Positions 18,801 to 26,330 of a stretch of DNA of 44,836 nt are shown here, piece by piece. Both the position numbers and the translations under genes were made by a program. The notes beneath the pieces were generated by a model, which saw only the letters and a list, made by a program, of their open reading frames with translations, had not been told where the DNA came from and searched no databases. Source of the stretch: an uncultured Clostridia bacterium (GTDB lineage: Bacteria; Bacillota; Clostridia; Oscillospirales; Ruminococcaceae); NCBI GenBank assembly GCA_947631535.1, contig CANRLU010000006.1, positions 1 through 44,836 of the forward strand. The letters are read 5' to 3'. Each line of letters opens with the position of its first letter. Positions within the stretch are counted from its first letter, which is position 1.

Positions 18801-19159
18801 AAGACGTTCCCGTGGAAGAGCCCAAGCCTGAGCTTACCACTCTTGACCAGGGCGATGCCTGCGTCATAGACATCTCCGATCTCGGCCTCAAGTCCGGCGA
18901 CACCGTTCACATCAAGATTGCCGGTACCGTAAGCACTTCCGTAGACGCTATCCGCCTCTTCCTCGCGACCGAGGGTGCGTTCAACAACAACGCGTCCGAT
19001 ATCGTAAATGCTGAGCTCGACGGCAACTCCTTCACCTTTGAAGGCGACCTCACTGCTCAGGGCGACATCCTCTACCTCTACCTCAAGTCGCAGGCCGGCG
19101 GCCCCGCCCTTCACCCGAACAACTTCGAATTCACCGTTTTCTCGGCTGAAAAGGCGTAA
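15893..19159 (+). CDS. Large secreted modular beta-sandwich protein, function unknown
   Basis: A 1088-residue protein. The start is the ATG at 15893, not the ORF-track 15866, because AGGAGGT lies five bases upstream and a clean signal peptide follows (MAKKILAVLLALAMTLSLFS, cleavage likely after VFA). The mature part appears to hold about six beta-rich modules of 120-200 residues. They are separated by acidic Pro/Glu linkers such as PEPEPS, TEPDEPPVDEDD and KAPEESEP, and several end in similar strands (VKTFSLVNL, VLRFVEKA, KLYKAYFVL, VLYSFEIIK). One HTFGDDNICTAC motif resembles a linker often seen in gut clostridial surface proteins. No catalytic motif, LPXTG, SLH or clear dockerin was found. 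Codons end in T more often than in neighbouring genes. Carbohydrate-binding or adhesin roles are possible. Confidence 0.8.
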   Translation: MAKKILAVLLALAMTLSLFSFNVFAADEVVEYETAVSLITDGKGLTGTAFTGPTIGWGSKAIESTSAEWADFVEAVNTEGARFVLKYTITGEPGKNDKGEDDYGWFNFFQASTEPGGTGHVSVPNYSSDAGKFVDTLDGEVMSNQWSLLHAGEHVVTYNTADWLEVITTHTCTDHHPDGGVTLDDVTNLCFQSGMPASLEVAFNSLVVEVPKTADPEPEPSVTYEETAIDGAKVVDVNVAVSADKDAPTPVSWVFDPSGAGFGNQVIDQSFKTPYETNPDAYIKLTLSAEGSVTAIGGYSSQNVSKDNIKYVDNPTIITVAGEDGVTVYIPAKEVVDAFGDIGGMWGIAITGTGTVKTFSLVNLKESGTEPDEPPVDEDDLALSQKFEWGRWAAEAINLYENEEGVARYSTTVGEILARFGTAEITFTVKSVTGEKATETDVSKVFTDIVGSATDHGWIAGAKFTTTNDGGKVTVTIDLKSIFKDCSASNKFNEFKLFVLTPGTDPADEEARITTVITEPVLRFVEKAPEESEPKGYVTDPAFTEAEVTVDEDGNIVITPDGKVETEGLLITFDGDGAPADGTVVVNCVTDDGEQIEVFNEPDGKSFDDCVNSWDFCGFGGLWGRDCANIFDITLERVREIFATEGASFVYVYGGTPGYNNGGTPAAVLNGNFEAGTNFAVTVEDGLRVGTVKLADVMAKSGVTADKIDNFVIQISTDNFKLYKAYFVLPGVAGAAPVEFKAGQKYVEIPTSKKSAITSVVISYEGAKAEDIVSVKVKSEDEYNPFAGLNGYTIQLGEDYHGFLFGGHLITLPHTFGDDNICTACSYERKNVGPETVEPDWVLEKTGGQDFNDLTVAGGLELVTTNGRTRLATSWQSDVYGQLVDALNTYTDDIIKITYTGTITAFGIESENAGIIDVECEVTEGDKNVMTVSVADFLEAGKPALDDSSWRNIYVVAEDGAVLYSFEIIKDVPVEEPKPELTTLDQGDACVIDISDLGLKSGDTVHIKIAGTVSTSVDAIRLFLATEGAFNNNASDIVNAELDGNSFTFEGDLTAQGDILYLYLKSQAGGPALHPNNFEFTVFSAEKA

Positions 19160-19200
19160 TCACTATTTGACATCATCGTAATTGTATAAACCACTTCTTG

Positions 19201-19232
19201 CGGCAGGGGCGTCCTTCGGGGCGCCCTTGCCG
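19201..19232 (+). terminator. UUCG-loop hairpin after the secreted-protein gene
   Basis: A 14-pair stem (two G-U pairs) closed as C-TTCG-G: CGGCAGGGGCGTCC, TTCG, GGGCGCCCTTGCCG. It is very stable but lacks a following T tract. It may act as a 3' end stabiliser or processed end rather than a classic terminator. Confidence 0.55.
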
Positions 19233-19305
19233 TATCTGCACGATTATTCGGCGATTCACACAAATTTAACGATTCGGTGTGCTAAAAGTTTTTGTCTTCC
19301 GTATG

Positions 19306-19334
19306 TTGACACTTGTCCGTGAGTGAAGTATAAT
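19306..19334 (+). promoter_or_regulatory. Perfect consensus promoter of serC-serA
   Basis: TTGACA (19306-19311), a 17-base spacer, and TATAAT (19329-19334): both hexamers and the spacing match the sigma-A consensus exactly. The serC ATG is about 55 bases downstream. Confidence 0.93.
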
Positions 19335-19388
19335 TTAGACTAAAGCAATATATAATTCACTACGACTATCTATACAGGAGGAAAATTT

Positions 19389-20468
19389 ATGAGAGTTTAC
19401 AATTTCAGCGCGGGGCCGGCAATGCTCCCCGAAGAAGTCCTTAGGCGCGCGGCCGACGAGATGCTCGAATACGGCGAGAGCGGCCAGTCGGTAATGGAGA
19501 TGTCGCACCGCTCGAAGGAGTATCAGGCGATAATCGACTCCGTCGAGGCGAAGCTGCGCAAAGTAATGTCGATTCCCGACAACTACAAGGTACTGTTCCT
19601 GCAGGGCGGCGCTTCGAGCCAGTTCGCGATGATCCCGCTCAACCTTATGAACGGCTCCGGCAAGGCAGATTTCGTCCTTACCGGCCAGTGGGCCACGAAG
19701 GCCTATCAGGAGGCCTCGCGCTATGGCGAGTGCAAGGTCGTCGCTTCCTCTAAGGATAAGACCTTCAGCTATATTCCCGAGCTCAACAAGGCTGATTTCA
19801 CCCCCGACGCCGACTACTTCCACATCTGCTACAACAACACCATCTACGGCACAAAGTTCACAGAGCTCCCCGAGACCGGAAACGTCCCGCTCGTCGCCGA
19901 TATGTCGAGCTCTATCCTCTCCGAGCCCGTCGATGTTTCGAAGTTCGGTATGATCTACGCCGGCGCGCAGAAGAATATGGGCCCTGCCGGTCTTACGGTC
20001 GTCATTATCCGCGAAGACCTCATCGGCCACGCCCGCGACATCACCCCGACGATGTTCAACTACAAGACCCACGCCGACAACGGCTCGATGTACAACACCC
20101 CGCCGACCTACGGGATCTATATCCTCGGCCTCGTGCTCGACTGGATTGAAGAAAAGGGCGGCCTCGAGGCTATGGCGAAACTCAACGCCGAAAAGGCGAA
20201 GCTCCTCTACGACTTCCTCGACGGCTCCAAGCTTTTCAAGCCCACCGTTCAGGGCAAGGACCGCTCGCTTATGAACGTTCCGTTCGTAACCGGCTCCGAC
20301 GAGCTCGACGCGAAGTTTGTTTCCGAAGCCAAGAAGGCCGGTCTCATCAACATCAAGGGCCACCGCTCCGTCGGCGGCATGAGAGCTTCGATCTACAACG
20401 CGATGCCGAAAGCCGGCGTTGAGAAGCTCGTAGAGTTTATGAAGAAGTTTGAAGCCGAAAATGCGTAA
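19389..20468 (+). CDS. serC: 3-phosphoserine aminotransferase
   Basis: A 359-residue PLP enzyme that turns 3-phosphohydroxypyruvate into phosphoserine, the second step of serine synthesis. The N-terminus YNFSAGPAMLPEEVL is diagnostic. FLQGGASSQF forms part of the cofactor site, and the PLP lysine is K195 in YAGAQKNMGPAG. The C-terminal GHRSVGGMRASIYNAMP binds the substrate phosphate in this family. ACAGGAGG precedes the ATG. serA follows 11 bases later, so the first two serine-pathway steps are made from one transcript under a consensus promoter; serB was not seen. Confidence 0.97.
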   Translation: MRVYNFSAGPAMLPEEVLRRAADEMLEYGESGQSVMEMSHRSKEYQAIIDSVEAKLRKVMSIPDNYKVLFLQGGASSQFAMIPLNLMNGSGKADFVLTGQWATKAYQEASRYGECKVVASSKDKTFSYIPELNKADFTPDADYFHICYNNTIYGTKFTELPETGNVPLVADMSSSILSEPVDVSKFGMIYAGAQKNMGPAGLTVVIIREDLIGHARDITPTMFNYKTHADNGSMYNTPPTYGIYILGLVLDWIEEKGGLEAMAKLNAEKAKLLYDFLDGSKLFKPTVQGKDRSLMNVPFVTGSDELDAKFVSEAKKAGLINIKGHRSVGGMRASIYNAMPKAGVEKLVEFMKKFEAENA

Positions 20469-20479
20469 GGAGAATCGAT

Positions 20480-21634
20480 ATGTTCAAGATCCTGACTTTA
20501 AATAAGATTGCCGCCTGCGGCACCGACCTCTTCGACAGGTCGAAATACACCGTTGCCGACGCGGAGGCCGAACCGGACGGCATTATGGTTCGCTCGGCGA
20601 ATATGCTCGAAGAAAAATTCGCGCCCACCCTCAAAGCGATAGCCAGAGCCGGCGCGGGCGTGAACAACATTCCGGTTGACCGCTGCTCCGAAGAGGGCAT
20701 ATGCGTGTTCAACACCCCGGGAGCCAACGCCAACGCGGTCAAAGAGCTCGTTATCGCGGGACTTCTGCTGACTTCACGCAAGATACCCGCCGCCATCGAC
20801 TGGGCAAAGACCTTAAAGGGCAAGGGCGACGAAGTCTCAAAGCTCGTTGAAAAAGGCAAGGCGGCATTTGCCGGACCCGAAATTATGGGCAAGACCCTCG
20901 GAATAATCGGCCTCGGTGCGATAGGCGTTAAGGTCGCGAACACAGCGCTCTCCCTCGGTATGGAAGTAGTCGGCTACGATCCGTTCCTCTCGGTCAACGC
21001 GGCCCTGAGTCTCAAGCCGAGCGTAAAGGTCGTGAAGACCCTCGACGAAGTCTACGCTGCGTCGGATTACATCACCCTCCACCTGCCCTATAATAAAGAC
21101 ACCAAGGACACCGTCTGCGCCGACAGCCTCGCAAAGATGAAGGACGGCGTAAGGATTCTCAACTTCGCGCGCGGCGAGCTTGTCAACACCGACGATATCC
21201 TTTCGGCGCTCGGCAGCGGAAAATGCGCGGCCTATATCACCGACTTCCCGAACGACGCGCTCATCGGCGTTGAGGGCGTGACGGCCGTTCCTCACCTCGG
21301 AGCTTCCACCCCCGAATCGGAGGACAACTGCGCTGTGATGGCGGCACAGGAGCTCATAGCCTACCTCGAGCACGGCACCGTTAAAAACTCGGTCAACCTG
21401 CCCGACTGCGAGCTCGCGAAGACCGCCGACTGCCTCGTCTGCGTTATCCACAAGAACGTGCCGACGCTGATAAATCAGATCACCGGCGCGATATCTGCCT
21501 GTGGCGGCAACATCGAGAACATCGCCTCGAAGTCCAAGAAGGACTGGGCTTACACGATGCTCGACGTGACCGGCGCCGTTGCTCCTGCCGACATCGAAAA
21601 GATAGACGGCGTGAGCGGCGTAAGAGTGCTTTAA
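20480..21634 (+). CDS. serA: D-3-phosphoglycerate dehydrogenase (ACT-domain type)
   Basis: A 384-residue enzyme that oxidises 3-phosphoglycerate with NAD as the first step of serine synthesis. The Rossmann glycine motif is LGIIGLGAIG, the catalytic Arg lies in NFARGELV, and the His in PHLGASTPESEDN. Where most family members have a catalytic Glu in DVFxxEP, this one reads TDFPNDA, with Asp in that position. This TDFP form is, as I recall, seen in other anaerobes. A short ACT domain (VCVIHKNVPTLINQIT to the end) could give serine feedback control. A good terminator follows. Confidence 0.95.
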   Translation: MFKILTLNKIAACGTDLFDRSKYTVADAEAEPDGIMVRSANMLEEKFAPTLKAIARAGAGVNNIPVDRCSEEGICVFNTPGANANAVKELVIAGLLLTSRKIPAAIDWAKTLKGKGDEVSKLVEKGKAAFAGPEIMGKTLGIIGLGAIGVKVANTALSLGMEVVGYDPFLSVNAALSLKPSVKVVKTLDEVYAASDYITLHLPYNKDTKDTVCADSLAKMKDGVRILNFARGELVNTDDILSALGSGKCAAYITDFPNDALIGVEGVTAVPHLGASTPESEDNCAVMAAQELIAYLEHGTVKNSVNLPDCELAKTADCLVCVIHKNVPTLINQITGAISACGGNIENIASKSKKDWAYTMLDVTGAVAPADIEKIDGVSGVRVL

Positions 21635-21642
21635 ACCGCATA

Positions 21643-21679
21643 AAAAATCCGCAGGAGCCGCTTGGTTCCTGCGGTTTTT
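21643..21679. terminator. Bidirectional terminator between serA and the deacetylase gene
   Basis: CCGCAGGAGCC, loop GCTT, GGTTCCTGCGG (11 pairs, one G-U), flanked by AAAAAA on the left and TTTTT on the right. It serves the two convergent genes. Confidence 0.9.
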
Positions 21680-21688
21680 GATATATGC

Positions 21689-22510
21689 TTACAGTTCGAT
21701 GAGCGCGCCGGGCTCCACGGCCACGGCATCGTCGGGGCGGCGCTCCAAGAGCACCTTTACGGCGGTGGGGTTGTAAACAAACCTGCCGTCGGCGGAGTAT
21801 TCGAGCGACTTTGCCGCGAGGTCGTACTCGCAGATCTCGATGTTGGTGGCGAACCAGATGTCTTCGCGCCCCGAGACCTTAGAGAGGATATCCTCGATAA
21901 GGCCCCAGTTTTTGTCGCGGCGGAACTCGGGAGTGTGGCCCCAGATATACATCATTCTGAGGTCGCGCGGGGTCTCGGTGAGGAATTTGTCCACGAGCTC
22001 GGGGAGCTTCGGGTCGGCGTGATGAGCCGTCGGGCGGAGCCTCAGCCAGTCGGAAGGCATATTCAGCGAGTAGTCCGACCACACCGTGCGGCAGTATTTT
22101 ATTCCGCTCTGCCTCAAAGTCTCGACGCTGCGGTCGTCAAAAGTCCCGTAGGGGTAGGCGGCGCCACGGATAACCGTCGAAAACATATTCTCGAGGTTAT
22201 GCTTGTCGGCCATTATCTCGTAAACGAGCTCGGGGCCGGTGATTTTTGTGAAGTCGCGGTGGGTGACTCCGTGAAGCGCAACCTCCACTCCGGGGCGCTT
22301 GTAGTTTTCGGTCTCGGCGCGGGTCATTCTGGGCCAGTAGCCCTCGGGCTCGGTGCCGTCGGGGCGGTAGAGCTCGGAGCTGATGTTGAACGTCCCCTTG
22401 ATATTAAGACTTGACATAAGCTCCATAAGTCTGATATCATCATAACAGCCGTCGTCGTAACTCAAGGTGAACGCTTTTTTTGCTCCGTTGGGGAATAAAG
22501 CTTTTAGCAT
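21689..22510 (-). CDS. Polysaccharide deacetylase-family protein (NodB fold)
   Basis: A 273-residue protein with NodB-type motifs: SYDDG (motif 1 with the general-base and metal Asp), HGVTH (metal-binding HxxxH), and AYPYG (motif 3). The C-terminal region includes MMYIWGHTPEF. It has no signal peptide or membrane anchor, which is unusual for enzymes that act on cell-wall sugars, so an intracellular substrate is possible. The start is taken at the second Met (22510), because AAGGAGA lies about ten bases from it but only one base from the ORF-track ATG at 22519. It has its own promoter. Confidence 0.87.
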   Translation of the reverse strand: MLKALFPNGAKKAFTLSYDDGCYDDIRLMELMSSLNIKGTFNISSELYRPDGTEPEGYWPRMTRAETENYKRPGVEVALHGVTHRDFTKITGPELVYEIMADKHNLENMFSTVIRGAAYPYGTFDDRSVETLRQSGIKYCRTVWSDYSLNMPSDWLRLRPTAHHADPKLPELVDKFLTETPRDLRMMYIWGHTPEFRRDKNWGLIEDILSKVSGREDIWFATNIEICEYDLAAKSLEYSADGRFVYNPTAVKVLLERRPDDAVAVEPGALIEL

Positions 22511-22543
22511 AGGGGGCATCTCTCCTTTCAGATATCTGATTAC

Positions 22544-22572
22544 AGTATACGATATTCCGGCAAAAATTTCAA
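22544..22572 (-). promoter_or_regulatory. Promoter of the deacetylase-family gene
   Basis: Minus strand: -35 TTGAAA (22567-22572), a 17-base spacer, and -10 TATACT (22544-22549). It occupies most of the short spacer shared with tatD, for which I could not identify a promoter. Confidence 0.75.
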
Positions 22573-22599
22573 CAGTTTTTTGAAGGGCAGGCTGATATT

Positions 22600-23376
22600 A
22601 TGGCAGAACTTTCTCATATTTTCGACACCCACTCGCATTACGACGACCCTCGATTTGAGGGCAGGGGCGAGCAGCTGATAGAAGAGCTTTTCGGCGCGGG
22701 AGTTTCGGGGATAATTCACGCAGCGACCGATTTTGAGTCCTCGCAGTTTGGTATTAAAATGGCTAAAAAATACTCTGAGTATTATACTGCAGTCGGGCTA
22801 CACCCCGAATTTGCCGATCGCTTTTCCGAAAACGACGTTTCAAAGCTTGAAGAGCTCGCGAAAGCGTCGGAAAAGGTGGTCGCGATAGGCGAGATAGGCC
22901 TCGACTACCACTACGAGGGCTACGACCGTGAGCGCCAGATAAAGCTCTTCACGGCTCAAACAGAGCTCGCCAACAGTCTCGGCCTGCCGGTGATAGTCCA
23001 CTGCCGCGACGCCGTGGGCGACTGCATGGAGATACTGCAAAGGCTCAGGCCGTGCGGGGTTATGCACTGCTTCTCGGGCTCTGCAGAGACGGCACGGGAG
23101 GTGGTATCGCTGGGAATGTATCTCGGCTTCACCGGCGCGCTGACCTTTAAGAACGCCAAAAAGGCGCAGGGAGTTGTAAGGTCGATGCCGCTCGAAAGGC
23201 TGCTTTTAGAGACCGACTGCCCCTATATGGCCCCCGAGCCCCACAGAGGAGAGGCGAGCCACAGCGGAATGATAAAATTCACCGCCGCAAAGGCCGCGGA
23301 GCTCAAGGGGATAGGCGTGGAGGAGCTCCTTGAGATAATCGAGCAAAATGCGAGGCGGCTGTTCGGGATAGAATAA
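22600..23376 (+). CDS. tatD: TatD-family metal-dependent deoxyribonuclease
   Basis: A 258-residue TIM-barrel metallohydrolase. The metal motifs are in family order: DTHSHYDD at the N-terminus, AIGEIGLDYHYE, VIVHCRDA, VMHCFSGS and LLLETDCPYMAPEPHRG. TatD proteins act as 3'-5' exonucleases or D-aminoacyl-tRNA deacylase relatives in DNA repair and quality control. Length is standard. The ribosome site (GAAGGGCAGG) is poor and about ten bases from the ATG. The gene stands alone and ends at a bidirectional terminator. Confidence 0.95.
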   Translation: MAELSHIFDTHSHYDDPRFEGRGEQLIEELFGAGVSGIIHAATDFESSQFGIKMAKKYSEYYTAVGLHPEFADRFSENDVSKLEELAKASEKVVAIGEIGLDYHYEGYDRERQIKLFTAQTELANSLGLPVIVHCRDAVGDCMEILQRLRPCGVMHCFSGSAETAREVVSLGMYLGFTGALTFKNAKKAQGVVRSMPLERLLLETDCPYMAPEPHRGEASHSGMIKFTAAKAAELKGIGVEELLEIIEQNARRLFGIE

Positions 23377-23381
23377 CAAAA

Positions 23382-23415
23382 CAGGGTACGGAGAATATCC
23401 GTACCCTGAATTTTA
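23382..23415. terminator. Bidirectional terminator between tatD and the transglutaminase operon
   Basis: A perfect 11-pair stem, CAGGGTACGGA, loop GAATA, TCCGTACCCTG, with AATTTTA on the right and ACAAAA on the left. It ends both convergent transcripts. Confidence 0.88.
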
Positions 23416-23425
23416 TGAATTTGTA

Positions 23426-25114
23426 TTACTTTTTCTGAAGTCTGAAGACGATGGTCCTCGTTCTCTTTACGCTGCCTTCCTTGTGACTGTCTCTGAGGCG
23501 GTCAACTATCTCATACTGCGAAGTGATGTCGTTGAGAATGTTCTTGGTGTAGTATGACTGGCTGTAGGTGCTCAGGACTTCGTTGAAGAGGTCTACCGAG
23601 CCGAGCATTATCCTCGCGTAGGCGTTGGTGCTGCCGCTTGCAACGGCGTCGCGAGTGGCTTTCTTGAGTATGCTCTCAACCTCGCTGAGGCTCGAAGCGT
23701 AGTAGCCGTTGAGCTTATGCCAGCTGTAGTCGTCGGAGGTGGCGGAGGGGATATTGAGGTATTTCGACAGGTCGGTGACGGAAGTTCTGGTGTTCCTGAT
23801 ATAGTCGTCGGTGACGCAGAGGAAGTCGTAGCAGACGTAGTTGTAGTCGAAGATGTTGTCGAAATCGGGGTCGCCCCAGGTGGTGTCAACGTTATACCAC
23901 TTGCCGTTAATCCTCACCTTTACCCAGGCGTGGTTCTGATTGGTGCCGTAGCCGGTGGCGTAGACGACGTCGAAGCCGGCCTTCGAGAGCAGGTAGAAGG
24001 TTCCCTTTGCGTAGCCGAGGCAGTTGGCGCCGCCCGCGACCACGGAGCCGTAAGAGGAGGACTCATAGGCGCCGCCGTAGGTATTGTTGGTGCAGAGCCA
24101 CTCGTAGATGTATTTTACCTTGTTATAATCGGAGTAGCCGCTTATATTCCTCACTATCCTGTTGGCCGCGCTCTCAAGCTCGTTCACCATTCTCTGGGCG
24201 TCGTCGTAGTTGTTCACGAAGTATTCGAGCTTCATAGTCGTGCCGGTGACGGAGGGCGAGCCCTTGAAGTAGCAGTATCCGGTGCCGACCATCTGGAGAA
24301 TGTTAGAGGCTACGAACACGGCTTCTTCGTGGTTAAGGTATTCGCCGACCGATACGCTCGGGGCCATTGCCTCTACGGCCATAGCGACCTTGTTGAGGGC
24401 GTCCTGGAATCTCGTTTCGGTGAAGAGGTTATACATATATCCGACGCCGTTTATGTCTACCCAGTCTCTGACTACGGGCTCTTCGATGTCAGAGCTGCCC
24501 GGCTCGGGAGATTCTATCGGGTCGTCGTCAACGACTTCTTCTGCGGAGGAGGCAGGAGGCTCGTCGCCTGTAGAGGGCTTTGCGGTGGTGACTGCGGCAG
24601 AGGGAGCCGTTGCTGAGAGGTAAATATTGCTCGCGTAGCCGGTCTGGCCGTCTACCGATACCTGATACCAGCCGGTAGATGCGCGGCCGGTGACTGTGAC
24701 GGCTTCGCCGGCGTCAAGGGTGGCGATGCGGTCGAAATCGGTAGAGGGGCCGCTTCTTACGTTGAGCGAGATAGTGGCATACATAGTCGCCGACATAGGC
24801 TCAACGGTAAAAGCGTTGGGGTCTTCTTTGGTGGTGGTCGGGGCCGGAGTGGTCTCGGGCGCCGCAGTTGTAACGGGTTCCGCCGTGGTGACGGGCGGCT
24901 CGGCCGTTGTGACCGGCGCGGGCTCGGCGGTAGTCTCGGGCGGAAGAGTGTCAGGCGCGGGAGTGGTCTCTTCTACGGTGCCTATAGACTGGTCAAGGGT
25001 GCCGTCAACGGGCGGAGTGTCGATGTGATCGTCGGGGACCTGCCCGCAGGCGGAGAAGACGCTCAACACCATCATCAGCGCAACTAAGAACGCCGAAAAT
25101 CTTTTCAAGTTCAT
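23426..25114 (-). CDS. Surface lipoprotein with SH3b and transglutaminase-like domains
   Basis: A 562-residue exported protein. The N-terminus is a lipoprotein signal with SVFSAC as a somewhat imperfect lipobox. Residues about 25-105 are a Thr/Pro/Glu-rich linker with TTAEP-type repeats. An SH3b domain follows at about 110-170 (SLNVRSGPSTDFDRIATL, GWYQVSVDGQTGYAS), then a second linker. A transglutaminase-like core has the Cys-His-Asp triad C365 (GANCLGYA), H395 (NHAWVKV) and D410 (YNVDTTWGDP). Such proteins may cross-link or cleave peptides at the cell wall; SH3b domains often bind peptidoglycan. It is the third gene of a three-gene series, 57 bases after the second, and the only one with an SH3b domain. 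Confidence 0.88.
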   Translation of the reverse strand: MNLKRFSAFLVALMMVLSVFSACGQVPDDHIDTPPVDGTLDQSIGTVEETTPAPDTLPPETTAEPAPVTTAEPPVTTAEPVTTAAPETTPAPTTTKEDPNAFTVEPMSATMYATISLNVRSGPSTDFDRIATLDAGEAVTVTGRASTGWYQVSVDGQTGYASNIYLSATAPSAAVTTAKPSTGDEPPASSAEEVVDDDPIESPEPGSSDIEEPVVRDWVDINGVGYMYNLFTETRFQDALNKVAMAVEAMAPSVSVGEYLNHEEAVFVASNILQMVGTGYCYFKGSPSVTGTTMKLEYFVNNYDDAQRMVNELESAANRIVRNISGYSDYNKVKYIYEWLCTNNTYGGAYESSSYGSVVAGGANCLGYAKGTFYLLSKAGFDVVYATGYGTNQNHAWVKVRINGKWYNVDTTWGDPDFDNIFDYNYVCYDFLCVTDDYIRNTRTSVTDLSKYLNIPSATSDDYSWHKLNGYYASSLSEVESILKKATRDAVASGSTNAYARIMLGSVDLFNEVLSTYSQSYYTKNILNDITSQYEIVDRLRDSHKEGSVKRTRTIVFRLQKK

Positions 25115-25171
25115 ACAAATTCCTCCATGTCTGAATATTTATCTGTATCACGGTGAACCGCGCTATCAGTT

Positions 25172-26314
25172 TTATTCCGCAGTGGGCACCGTGAAGTATC
25201 TGCTTCCGTACCTGTGGCTGTGGTCTTTTTCGAGCTGTTCGTCGGTTATCATAAAGTAGTCGTACCCGACGTAATCGGGGGCGTCGCCGGTGGGGTCGTC
25301 CCAGGTGGCGTCTATAACATACCACTTGCCGTCCGAGAGCCTCACATAGTTCCATTTGTGATAGCCGTCCTCGTGGTCGCCCATAGCCGGCACCGCGTCG
25401 AACCCGGCCCGCGAGAGCAGAAGCTGCATCGCGTGGGCATATCCCTGACAGATGGCCTTGCCCTCTATCAGCGCGCCGTAGGCGGTGTCAACGCTCTTTC
25501 CCTCATAGCTGTATGTGCAGTTTTTAACGATATAGTCGTGGAAATATTTTATTCTGTCATATTCCGAAGTGTCGGGAGCGCTCGCCACGAGCTCGTTCAC
25601 CTTGTTCTGAACGGCTTCGTTCATCACTTTTGCCTCTTTCGAGTCAACGGTGTAAACAAATTCGAGGTCGGTGACGTAGTTGTCGCTGTCGTACCAATAG
25701 GTGTAGTCGTAGTAATCGACGTGTGTGTAGCCGCAGAGGTAGTCGTGAACGAAGTGCACGAACTCCCATATCTCGCTTACCTTTACGGGGTGCTTGAGCG
25801 CGAATCTCGACTTCATATTGCGCATCGCGTTCATCATAACGGCGACGTTGTCTTTCACCTCGTCGCTGAGCTGGCTCCAGACGTATTCCATGCCGTTGTC
25901 AGATATCGGAATAAGGCTTATTCCGTTCCAGCGCTCTGTCATCGGCTCGCGCACCATAGGAACGTTCAGAGGTTTCTCGGGAGCCGTTGTGGTCGCCTCT
26001 GTGGTGGTAACGGTGGTCGCCTTTGTAGTCGTGACCGTCGTTGCCTCGGTGGTGGTGACAGTGGTCGCTTCTGTCGTAGTGACCGTTGTGGCCTCAGTCG
26101 TTGTGACTGTGGTTGCTTCTGTCGCGGTGACAGTAGTCGCTTCGGTGGCGGCAGCGGTGTTTTCGGCTTCTGAAGACTGCAAAACGGTCGCGGCAGAGGA
26201 GGTTTTGGCCTGAGTGTTATCGGGAGCCTCGGGCTCGCCGCGTGCAGGGCGCTCGCAGCCCGAAAGCAGAAGCGCCGCCGCAACGGCCAAAATTAAGATA
26301 TATTTTTTTGTCAC
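25172..26314 (-). CDS. Lipoprotein with a TEATTVTT-repeat linker and transglutaminase-like domain
   Basis: A 380-residue lipoprotein that starts at GTG, fixed by GGAGG six bases upstream. The lipobox is LLSGC (Cys20). Residues 58-110 form a Thr-rich stalk made of an eight-residue repeat (EATTVTTT). The transglutaminase-like core has C289 (KAICQGYA), H319 (YHKWNYV) and D335 (YVIDATWDDP), so the triad is intact. It lacks the SH3b domain of its downstream neighbour. It begins 16 bases after the stop of the first transglutaminase gene, which supports an operon. The stalk would hold the enzyme domain away from the membrane. Confidence 0.88.
   Translation of the reverse strand: MTKKYILILAVAAALLLSGCERPARGEPEAPDNTQAKTSSAATVLQSSEAENTAAATEATTVTATEATTVTTTEATTVTTTEATTVTTTEATTVTTTKATTVTTTEATTTAPEKPLNVPMVREPMTERWNGISLIPISDNGMEYVWSQLSDEVKDNVAVMMNAMRNMKSRFALKHPVKVSEIWEFVHFVHDYLCGYTHVDYYDYTYWYDSDNYVTDLEFVYTVDSKEAKVMNEAVQNKVNELVASAPDTSEYDRIKYFHDYIVKNCTYSYEGKSVDTAYGALIEGKAICQGYAHAMQLLLSRAGFDAVPAMGDHEDGYHKWNYVRLSDGKWYVIDATWDDPTGDAPDYVGYDYFMITDEQLEKDHSHRYGSRYFTVPTAE
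25985..26143 (-). repeat. 24-bp tandem repeat encoding the EATTVTTT stalk
   Basis: Inside the lipoprotein gene, about six and a half units of a 24-bp repeat encode eight residues each. Units differ mainly at third codon positions (GTC/GTG/GTA), with one E-to-K change. Copy number could vary between strains without shifting the frame. Confidence 0.85.
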
Positions 26315-26330
26315 GGCAGTCCTCCGTTCA

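Noticed and set aside
16766-19114. 782-residue antisense ORF opposite the secreted-protein gene
   Set aside because: Shadow of the plus-strand gene: no ribosome site, no recognisable domain, while the opposite frame has signal peptide, ribosome site and promoter.
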